A DNA stretch of 64,000 nucleotides, taken from contig NZ_WJPP01000005.1 in NCBI RefSeq assembly GCF_009649225.1, positions 10,001-74,000 on the forward strand, written 5' to 3'. The notes under the pieces are model-generated. The model worked only from the letters and a program-made list of their open reading frames with translations. It made no database searches and was not told where the DNA came from. Position numbers and translations under genes: made by a program. How positions within the stretch are numbered: position 1 is the stretch's first letter; each line of letters begins with the position of its first letter. This document shows positions 35,828 through 42,715 of this stretch, one piece after another. Source of the DNA: Spiribacter salilacus. Its GTDB lineage: Bacteria > Pseudomonadota > Gammaproteobacteria > Nitrococcales > Nitrococcaceae.

Positions 35828-36696
35828 ATTGCTGCCAATTCCTTTGCTAGCCCTACCGTGACGTCGGTGGGAATTGCGCCAATGGGCGCCAAGTTAATTC
35901 CGAGCGCTGGGCGAATACGAGCGGCTCGGTCTTGGCTCAGACTTTGCCAGACACGCTTGATTTGCGCTAGTGACCGCTCCAGCACCTCATCAGGCGCCTC
36001 AATTAACCAGGCCTCTAGCGCATCAGGGATATTCACCCCAAGCCACAGCAAAAACCGAATATTACGCAACGTACGCGCGGGGCACAGCGCTACCCAAAGA
36101 TCATCTGGGGTGGGGCCGGATGTCTCGTCAAGCCCCGTCAACACAGCCTGCAAATCGTCTGCTTCATATAAAATTTGGGTGGTAAAAAAATCGGCACCGG
36201 CGTCGGTTTTTGCTTGCAGACGCGCCACTTCGCCATCGCGAGAAGGAATGCAGATGTTGCCGATGCGTAGGGCATCAATGGCAGCGTGCTCGCGTAATAA
36301 CTGATTAGCCTGCGTAACCGATGGCCCCACATAGGCCTGATTGCTTAGCCCACCACCCACCAGCACAAATTGGTTAATGCCATAGCGCTCCCAGGTCTCG
36401 TTAGCCCAATCCACCAGCTGATCTGCGGGTGTTGTGACCACCACCCGGTTAATCATACAGGGCACCCCTAGTTGCTCTTGAATCACATACGCAAGCTCAC
36501 GCGGCGCCATGCGTGGTGCAAACGGCTTGTGTCGCTCACCTTTGCTACTGCGCGAAGGCTCTTCATGAATCTCTGGAATGTTAACGCCATCTAAGGGGAA
36601 ATCGGCATGCACGGCAGCCACATGCGCCACTACCGCATCAACGGCAGCGGGCCCGCGGTGAAGCTCAGGCGGCACCGCTTCAAGTAAGGTTTTCAC
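35824..36696 (-). CDS. Methylenetetrahydrofolate reductase-like TIM barrel protein
   Basis: A 290-residue protein in the FAD-linked MTHFR superfamily, but divergent from E. coli MetF. The segments DGVNIPEIHEEPSR near residue 35, NRVVVTTPADQLVDWA near 85, FVLVGGG near 112, IGNICIPSR near 145 and DAGADFFTTQILYE near 167 follow the MetF barrel (the last is its QLFFD-like strand). The N-terminal Glu that acts in MetF may be the Glu in NIPE. It may reduce methylene-THF or another C1 carrier; I do not assign MetF. It leads a three-gene operon with the MOSC protein and a small membrane protein. The start is the ATG at 36696. Confidence 0.78.
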   Translation of the reverse strand: MKTLLEAVPPELHRGPAAVDAVVAHVAAVHADFPLDGVNIPEIHEEPSRSSKGERHKPFAPRMAPRELAYVIQEQLGVPCMINRVVVTTPADQLVDWANETWERYGINQFVLVGGGLSNQAYVGPSVTQANQLLREHAAIDALRIGNICIPSRDGEVARLQAKTDAGADFFTTQILYEADDLQAVLTGLDETSGPTPDDLWVALCPARTLRNIRFLLWLGVNIPDALEAWLIEAPDEVLERSLAQIKRVWQSLSQDRAARIRPALGINLAPIGAIPTDVTVGLAKELAAI

Positions 36697-36812
36697 AATC
36701 TCAACGTATTCCTATTAAAAGAGTTGGCATAACCCATCAGTTTCAGTGGGCAATCACGCCACGTCAAGCCAGCGACAATGGTAGTCTTACTATCATAACT
36801 TCTAGGGAGAAC

Positions 36813-36839
36813 ATGATGGGACGGCTAACGCAACTGTGA
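36813..36839 (+). other. Short leader ORF overlapping the otsB start
   Basis: The best ribosome site in this region (AGGGAG at 36804-36809) precedes two ATGs at 36813 and 36816 in a frame that encodes only MMGRLTQL. Its TGA stop at 36837-36839 overlaps the GTG at 36836 where otsB must start. No ribosome site precedes the GTG itself. Either otsB is translated by coupling to this minicistron, or a one-base sequence error separates a true ATG from otsB. Confidence 0.5.
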
Positions 36840-37561
36840 ACGCACCACCCGCTGCACAACCCGATTGGGCTTTATTTCTGGATTTTGATGGCACCTTGGT
36901 TGAAATTGCCGAACACCCCGATGCCGTTATTGTGCCGCCTGAGCTACCCGCACTGTTGCGCAATTTAGCGCGCCGACTCAACGGCGCCATTGCCATTGTC
37001 TCTGGGCGTAGCCTGGTGGGTTTAGATGCTTTGCTCGATGGCGCCTTGCCGGCAATGGCGGGTATTCATGGTTTAGAGCGACGCGATGCCGAAGGCCAGC
37101 TCTATCAGGCGGTTGACCGTACCGCCGAGTTTGCCCAAGCCCGTAACGCCATTCGTGAGTTTGTGGCAGCACACCCCGGCACGGTATGGGAGGATAAGGG
37201 CAATGCACTGGCTCTGCATTTTCGTAATGCGCCCACGGCCGGCCCTGCCGCCGAAGCACTGCTTGCTGCTGAACAAAAAGCCCTGGGTAATGAATTTATT
37301 CTGCAAAAGGGCAAACAACTCGTGGAGCTTAAACCGAGCAGTCAGCACAAGGGCACAGTCGTTAAAACCTATATGGCAGAGCCACCGTTTAAGGGCCGAA
37401 CGCCGGTATTTGTTGGCGATGACACAACCGATGAAGACGCATTTGCCGCCGTCAACGAACTCGGCGGCCACTCAATCCGCGTGGGTGATGCACCACACAC
37501 TGTGGCGCAGTATAAAATCGACACCGTTAATGAGGCGTTAGAATGGCTGAGCAGCCTGTAA
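36836..37561 (+). CDS. otsB: Trehalose-6-phosphate phosphatase
   Basis: OtsB dephosphorylates trehalose-6-phosphate, the final step in making trehalose, a compatible solute. It has 241 residues, HAD fold: LFLDFDGTLVEIA near residue 13 (nucleophile), IVSGRSL near 60, IHGLERRDAEG near 80 and FVGDDTTDEDAF near 190. The only in-frame start before the catalytic motif is GTG at 36836. It is overlapped by a short ORF with a strong ribosome site (see 36813). The end overlaps the GH15 gene by 19 bases. It forms an operon with GH15, otsA, dinB and an AEC transporter, each pair overlapping. Confidence 0.95.
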   Translation: MNAPPAAQPDWALFLDFDGTLVEIAEHPDAVIVPPELPALLRNLARRLNGAIAIVSGRSLVGLDALLDGALPAMAGIHGLERRDAEGQLYQAVDRTAEFAQARNAIREFVAAHPGTVWEDKGNALALHFRNAPTAGPAAEALLAAEQKALGNEFILQKGKQLVELKPSSQHKGTVVKTYMAEPPFKGRTPVFVGDDTTDEDAFAAVNELGGHSIRVGDAPHTVAQYKIDTVNEALEWLSSL

Positions 37562-39330
37562 ATCTTGAACTGGGCGTTGTTGGCAATTGCCAAATCGCCG
37601 CACTCATCAATAAACAGGGCACGATTGTGTGGTCTTGCCTACCACGCTTTGATGCAGAGCCGGCCTTTAGCCAATTAGTGGATACGCGCGATCAGGGCTA
37701 CTTTGCGATTGAACTCTGCAATCAACAAGAATCGCGTCAGTACTATCTTCGCAACACGGCCATTCTGTGTACCGAGCTCACCGACCAGCATGGCGGCGTG
37801 CTGAGAATTACGGATTTCTGCCCGCGGTTTCGTCAATTTGGCCGCTATTATCGACCCGTTATGATCGTAAGGCGGGTTGAGGTATTGCGCGGCAATCCGG
37901 TCATTCGTGTGCGCCTTCGCCCCGCGATGGGCTGGAACGGTGAGCGCCCAGAAATCACCCGTGGCAGCAACCATATTCGCTTCTTACGGCGTGAGCAGGT
38001 TCTTAGAGTAACCACAAACGCAGCCCTCACCCATGTGCTCGATGAGCACCCCTTTATGGTTGATAACACGCTTACCTTTATCGTTGGGCCCGATGAAAGC
38101 GTTAAAGACTCGGTGGATGACATGGGGCGGCGCTTTCTTGAACTGACCGAGCAACACTGGCGTGACTGGACACGCTCACTTGCCGTTCCGTTTGAATGGC
38201 AAGGCCCGGTAATTAGAGCCGCCATTACCCTCAAATTATCGGCTTACGAAGATACCGGCGCGGTAATTGCCGCGTTCACCACCTCCATTCCAGAGGCGGC
38301 GAATAGCGAGCGTAATTGGGACTATCGCTATTGCTGGCTGCGCGATGCCTATTTTACCGTGCACGCACTCAACCGGCTGGGCGCCACACGCACCATGGAA
38401 GGATTTTTGCGCTACATCATTAACATTGTGGCAGCCAGCACAGAGCAACGCCTGCAGCCGCTTTATGGCATTGGTGGGGAAAGCCGCATCGAAGAGACGA
38501 TTGCAGAGTCGATGACCGGATACCGCGGCATGGGCCCAGTACGCGTGGGCAACGATGCGTATCGTCAAAACCAGCATGATGTTTACGGCACGGTCATCCT
38601 TGCTGCCACGCAGGCCTTTTTTGATGAACGCCTTGAGCGCCCTGGCGATAAAAGCCTTTACCATCGGCTCTGCCCACTCGGTGATGCCGCCGCTCAACTC
38701 TATGATCAGCCCGATGCCGGCATTTGGGAGTACCGCGGTCGAGCACGCGTGCATACCTATTCGGCCATGATGTGCTGGGCGGCCTGCGATCGGTTGCGGC
38801 GCATTGCCGAGCGGTTGGGGCTTGATGCCGATGCCCGTCGTTGGCAAAACGAAGCCGAGCGAATGCACGCACATATCTGCAAAGCCGCTTGGAACGAAAC
38901 CGAAGGGGCGTTTACCGAAACCTTTGGTGGCAACACCATGGATGCCAGCCTGCTCATCATGCATGACTTAGGCTTTTTGGCCGCCGATGACCCGCGATTT
39001 GTGGGCACGGTCGAGGCCATTGAGCGGCATTTGCGCCGCGGCGATCATCTTTTTCGCTATGCCGCAGAAGATGATTTTGGCCTGCCAGAAAACGCCTTTA
39101 ACATTTGCACGTTTTGGTTTATCGATGCACTAGCAGCAATTGGCCGCCAAGACGAAGCCAGACAGTTACTCGAAAATATGCTCACGCATCGCACCAAGCT
39201 GGGTCTGCTTTCTGAAGATTTAGACACCCAAAGCGGTGAGCTTTGGGGCAACTTCCCGCAGACCTACAGTATGGTCGGGTTAATTAACGCAGCGGTGCGC
39301 CTGAGCCGATCGTGGGAGGAAGCGCTATGA
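37543..39330 (+). CDS. Glycoside hydrolase family 15 protein (glucoamylase/trehalase-like)
   Basis: A 595-residue (alpha/alpha)6-barrel glycosidase with the usual N-terminal beta domain (residues about 1-215). GH15 motifs: WSCLPRFDAEPAFSQL near 30, RNWDYRYCWLRDAYFTVHALNRLG near 245-268 (split here by position, catalytic WLRDA region), YGIGGE near 305 and LLSEDLDTQSGELWGNFPQTYSM near 555. The last usually ends in FSH; here the His is Met. Such proteins beside otsAB act as trehalases or on other alpha-glucosides, so this could turn trehalose over; the substrate is inferred. GAGG lies seven bases before the ATG, inside otsB. The stop overlaps otsA by four bases. Confidence 0.9.
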   Translation: MAEQPVNLELGVVGNCQIAALINKQGTIVWSCLPRFDAEPAFSQLVDTRDQGYFAIELCNQQESRQYYLRNTAILCTELTDQHGGVLRITDFCPRFRQFGRYYRPVMIVRRVEVLRGNPVIRVRLRPAMGWNGERPEITRGSNHIRFLRREQVLRVTTNAALTHVLDEHPFMVDNTLTFIVGPDESVKDSVDDMGRRFLELTEQHWRDWTRSLAVPFEWQGPVIRAAITLKLSAYEDTGAVIAAFTTSIPEAANSERNWDYRYCWLRDAYFTVHALNRLGATRTMEGFLRYIINIVAASTEQRLQPLYGIGGESRIEETIAESMTGYRGMGPVRVGNDAYRQNQHDVYGTVILAATQAFFDERLERPGDKSLYHRLCPLGDAAAQLYDQPDAGIWEYRGRARVHTYSAMMCWAACDRLRRIAERLGLDADARRWQNEAERMHAHICKAAWNETEGAFTETFGGNTMDASLLIMHDLGFLAADDPRFVGTVEAIERHLRRGDHLFRYAAEDDFGLPENAFNICTFWFIDALAAIGRQDEARQLLENMLTHRTKLGLLSEDLDTQSGELWGNFPQTYSMVGLINAAVRLSRSWEEAL

Positions 39331-40691
39331 GCCGACTAGTGGTTGTCTCGAACCGAGTTCCGACACCACGCTCTAACCAGCCTCAAGCGGGTGGTTTAAC
39401 GGTTGCCCTGAGCGGCGCACTCAAACGCCGCGGCGGCATGTGGTTTGGGTGGAACGGGCAGCTAAGCCAAGGCCCCATTAGCCGACCCAAACTCACCACT
39501 CACGAGGGCATTGAATATGCCACCCTGCCTTTAGCGCGCACCGACTACGACGACTATTACCTCGGTTATTCCAACACCGTTATTTGGCCGGTTTTTCACT
39601 TTAACTTAGGCGCCATGGACTATCACCGGCATTACGCAGAAGGCTATGCGCGTGTGAATGCCCTATTTGCCGACGCCCTTACACCGCTGCTCTCACCCGA
39701 TGACATCGTGTGGATTCACGACTATCACTTAATGCCCCTGGCCCGCGAGTTACGCGATCGCGGGGTGACCAATCGAATCGGGTTCTTTTTGCATATTCCA
39801 TTTCCCGACTACGATGTTCTGCGTGCCATACCTGGGCATCGGCAGCTCATTGAAGACCTTTGTCGCTTTGATCTACTCGGGTTTCAAACAGAAAACGACC
39901 AACATGCCTTTGAGGAATCGGCCAATCGCGCCGTGGGTGCGCTCTGCCGACAACCCGGGCAGCTGCGGCATCGCAACCGCAACTTACAAACCGGCGTGTA
40001 CCCTGTGGGCGTTGATGTCGATGAACTGGCCCAACTGGCCGAACGTACTGTACTGGCCCCCCGCGTTCGCCGCTTAGTGCAGGGGCTGGGTGATCGGGAT
40101 CTGATTATTGGCGTTGACCGGCTAGACTACTCCAAGGGCCTTGAGCAGCGCTTACGCGCATTTGAGCTGTTGCTCAAAGACTACGCGCACCGTCGCGGGC
40201 AAACGGTCATGATGCAAATTGCCAGCCTATCGCGCAGCAGCATCAGCGAATATGCCGATTTGCGGGCGCGGCTAGAGGGCCTGAGCGGCCATATTAATGG
40301 CACCTACGGCGATATCGATTGGGCGCCCCTGCATTATTTAAATAAAACCTTTGCTCGCGGTTCGATTATGGGCCTGTATCGAGCTGCACGCGTGGGTCTG
40401 GTTACCCCCATTCGTGATGGGATGAACCTGGTTGCCAAAGAATTTGTGACCTCGCAAGACCCTGAAGACCCAGGCGTGCTTGTGCTCTCTGAACTGGCCG
40501 GTGCTGCTGCTGAGCTGGATGATGCAGTCCTAATTAACCCTTACGACATCGATGCGATTGCTGCCGGGCTTAATCAAGCGCTTGCTATGCCAAGGCCTGA
40601 GCGCCAACGCCGCCATACGCGCATGATGGCCGTGCTGCGTGAAAACGACATCAATGCGTGGGAAGAGCGCTTCCTAACCGATTTGCGATGA
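39327..40691 (+). CDS. otsA: Trehalose-6-phosphate synthase
   Basis: OtsA (GT20) transfers glucose from UDP-glucose to glucose-6-phosphate. It has 454 residues from the ATG at 39327, which overlaps the GH15 stop by four bases. VVSNRVP at the N-terminus, GGLTVAL near 25 and WFGWNG near 40 build the donor site. [11 protein letters not shown] near 130, [11 protein letters not shown] near 155, [11 protein letters not shown] near 262 and [15 protein letters not shown] near 350 are all conserved. With otsB it gives complete trehalose synthesis, which suits osmotic stress. No osmotic promoter is readable with confidence. Confidence 0.97.
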   Translation: MSRLVVVSNRVPTPRSNQPQAGGLTVALSGALKRRGGMWFGWNGQLSQGPISRPKLTTHEGIEYATLPLARTDYDDYYLGYSNTVIWPVFHFNLGAMDYHRHYAEGYARVNALFADALTPLLSPDDIVWIHDYHLMPLARELRDRGVTNRIGFFLHIPFPDYDVLRAIPGHRQLIEDLCRFDLLGFQTENDQHAFEESANRAVGALCRQPGQLRHRNRNLQTGVYPVGVDVDELAQLAERTVLAPRVRRLVQGLGDRDLIIGVDRLDYSKGLEQRLRAFELLLKDYAHRRGQTVMMQIASLSRSSISEYADLRARLEGLSGHINGTYGDIDWAPLHYLNKTFARGSIMGLYRAARVGLVTPIRDGMNLVAKEFVTSQDPEDPGVLVLSELAGAAAELDDAVLINPYDIDAIAAGLNQALAMPRPERQRRHTRMMAVLRENDINAWEERFLTDLR

Positions 40692-41734
40692 GCCGCACCA
40701 TCCTCCATGTTGATATGGATGCGTTTTTTGCCGCCGTTGAGCTGCGTCGACAACCTGAGCTAAAAGGCCAACCCGTTGTGGTGGGTGGCCGCGGCGACCC
40801 CACTCAACGCGGCGTTGTTTCAACCGCCACGTATGAGGCGCGGGTGCACGGCATTCACTCTGGCATGGCCCTGCGCACGGCGCATCGCCTCTGCCCAAAT
40901 GCGGTTTTTTTGCCCGTCGATTTTGCCGCCTATCGCGCCGCCTCCACACAGGTATTTACCGTGCTCGATCAGGTCAGCCCCGTGCGACAGGCTGTGGGGC
41001 TTGATGAGGCGTATCTCGACATTAGCCATCGCCCAGAAGATCCACTGCAGATTGGCGCACAGCTTAAAGCCGATATTCTCAGCGCAACGGGGCTGGTTGC
41101 CTCGGTAGGCATCGGACCCAACCGCCTGCTCGCTAAAATTGCTTCTGATCTTGAAAAACCCGATGGGCTGACCCTGCTAACCATTGCTGATGTGCCTGAA
41201 AAAATTTGGCCGCTGCCCGTGAGAACCCTACATGGCGTGGGGCCCCGCACGGCCGAGCGCTTAGCCGCCTTAGGTATCACCCATATCGGCCAATTAGCCG
41301 CAGCAGACCCGCTTGAGCTAAGCCGTGAGTTCAGCCCCAGTCATACCATTTCTTTGCAGCAGGCCGCGCGCGGCGAAGACGACCGCCCGGTACAAACCGA
41401 GCGCGTTCGCAAATCCATTGGTCGGGAGCGTACGTTTCAGCAAGACTGCCGCAGCAGCGGGCGATTAGCGCATGAGGCCGAGCAAATGCTTAAAGAAGTG
41501 CATGGCCGGCTTTGCCACAGTGGCCTGCGCGCGCGCACGGTAACCGTGAAGCTGCGCTATCGCGACTTCACCACGCATACCCGCTCACAAACACTCGGCC
41601 AGGCCAGTGCTGAGTTTACAGCGCTGGCAAGCAGCGTTCATCACTGTCTGTTTGCCCATACGCTGCATCGCGCCGTTCGCTTGCTGGGCGTGCAGCTCTC
41701 GGGTTTAGAGCATGCCCCGGCAGAAGGCGTATGA
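40688..41734 (+). CDS. dinB: DNA polymerase IV
   Basis: A Y-family translesion polymerase of 348 residues. ILHVDMDAFFAAVELR at the N-terminus holds the first catalytic Asp, GLDEAYLDIS near 102 the other carboxylates (usually SIDEAYLD), GIGPNRLLAKIASDLEKPDG near 135 the thumb-palm motif, and LHGVGPRTAERL near 180 the helix-hairpin-helix. The little-finger domain ends soon after RLLGVQLSGL, and I see no separate QLxLF-like beta-clamp tail. The ATG overlaps the otsA stop by four bases, so this DNA-damage gene is in a trehalose operon. No LexA box is visible directly before it. Confidence 0.95.
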   Translation: MSRTILHVDMDAFFAAVELRRQPELKGQPVVVGGRGDPTQRGVVSTATYEARVHGIHSGMALRTAHRLCPNAVFLPVDFAAYRAASTQVFTVLDQVSPVRQAVGLDEAYLDISHRPEDPLQIGAQLKADILSATGLVASVGIGPNRLLAKIASDLEKPDGLTLLTIADVPEKIWPLPVRTLHGVGPRTAERLAALGITHIGQLAAADPLELSREFSPSHTISLQQAARGEDDRPVQTERVRKSIGRERTFQQDCRSSGRLAHEAEQMLKEVHGRLCHSGLRARTVTVKLRYRDFTTHTRSQTLGQASAEFTALASSVHHCLFAHTLHRAVRLLGVQLSGLEHAPAEGV

Positions 41735-42657
41735 TGCCTGTTGCCGCCATTCTTACCGCCTTGCTGCCTTTATTTGTGGTGATTTTAATCGGAGCGGCCC
41801 TGCGCCGTGCCCATTTTCCTGGCGATGCTTTTTGGCCAGCGCTTGAGCGGCTGATTTACTTTGTTTTCTTCCCAGCGCTACTGATTAGCAGTCTGGGCAA
41901 TGCCGCGCTTGATGCAGCCCGCCTGCTGCCCTTGTTTTTAGCGCTCACATTAGCGCTGGCTGCCGGCAGCGCGCTTGTCTTTGCGCTGCGCCCATTGCTC
42001 CACCTCACCGGGCCTGCGCTGAGTTCTGTCTATCAAGGCGCGCTGCGCTTTAACACGTATTTGGGCATCGCCATTGTGCTAAGCGTGATGGGGCCAGCGG
42101 CCATGCCAACCGCCGCACTCGTGATTGCGCTGTTTATTCCGTTACTCAACGTGGCCTGCGTTTTGGTGCTTACACGCTGTGCCGATCGTCACACCACGCC
42201 AGGCGCTGTGACAAAAAGCCTCATCAGTAATCCGCTGATTTTAGGCTGTGTAATCGGTTTGACGCTCAATTTAACGGGGCTGGGCGTACCGGGCATCGCC
42301 AATCGGCTATTAGAGATTTTAGGCAGTGCCGCCGTGCCACTGGGGTTGATGAGTGTGGGCGCGGGGCTGCAGTTTCGGCGTTTACGCCAAGATATCGCCC
42401 CCATCTTAAGCAGCAGTTTAATTAAGTTGGTGATATTGCCACTGATAGGCTGGGGCATTGCACTGGCACTGGGCTTGCAACCCCTAGAAACCGAAATTTT
42501 AGTACTCTTTTTAGCCTTACCGGCCGCTACCTCGGCCTATATTCTGGCGCGCCAGCTGGGCGGTGACTACACGCTCGTCTCTGGCCTACTGACCTTTCAA
42601 ACGGCCGCGGCCGCCATCACATTACCGTTAATTTTGGCCGGGCTATCAAGCAACTGA
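41731..42657 (+). CDS. AEC-family (auxin efflux carrier-like) transporter
   Basis: A 308-residue inner-membrane permease with about ten helices in the inverted 5+5 repeat of the AEC/bile-acid-arsenite superfamily. Segments such as LPLFVVILIGAALRRAHF at the start, NTYLGIAIVLSVMGPAAM near residue 110 (the conserved Asn before the broken helix) and LGSAAVPLGLMSVGAGLQ near 200 fit. Bacterial members often move malonate, malate or similar anions; the substrate here is not known. The ATG overlaps the dinB stop by four bases, and it ends the otsB operon. About 58 bases separate it from the Pat gene. Confidence 0.88.
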   Translation: MMPVAAILTALLPLFVVILIGAALRRAHFPGDAFWPALERLIYFVFFPALLISSLGNAALDAARLLPLFLALTLALAAGSALVFALRPLLHLTGPALSSVYQGALRFNTYLGIAIVLSVMGPAAMPTAALVIALFIPLLNVACVLVLTRCADRHTTPGAVTKSLISNPLILGCVIGLTLNLTGLGVPGIANRLLEILGSAAVPLGLMSVGAGLQFRRLRQDIAPILSSSLIKLVILPLIGWGIALALGLQPLETEILVLFLALPAATSAYILARQLGGDYTLVSGLLTFQTAAAAITLPLILAGLSSN

Positions 42658-42715
42658 CATCTTGATGCGCTACAATGTTGCTATGCAGCATTAATGCGGC
42701 GATCAGGGGTTTGAT

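Noticed and set aside
36791-36796. TATCAT as a -10 for the otsB operon
   Set aside because: Position is good relative to the leader ORF, but I see no -35 that fits, so I do not list a promoter.
36697-36835. A possible frameshifted otsB beginning at 36813
   Set aside because: Not rejected outright: I cannot tell a real leader ORF from a one-base error. The OtsB protein from GTG is full length, so I did not call a pseudogene.
38236-38964. Open frame of 242 codons on the minus strand
   Set aside because: It is antisense to the GH15 gene, whose motifs are intact across the region. Composition is typical of a reverse-frame shadow.
42671-42676. TACAAT as a -10 for the Pat gene
   Set aside because: No acceptable -35 at 15-19 bases upstream; the nearest CTGACA is only 11 bases away.
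42688-42697. Perfect 10-base palindrome GCATTAATGC before the Pat gene
   Set aside because: Too short to separate from chance in a 64-kb window, and I find no second copy at a promoter. It may still be a regulator half-site.
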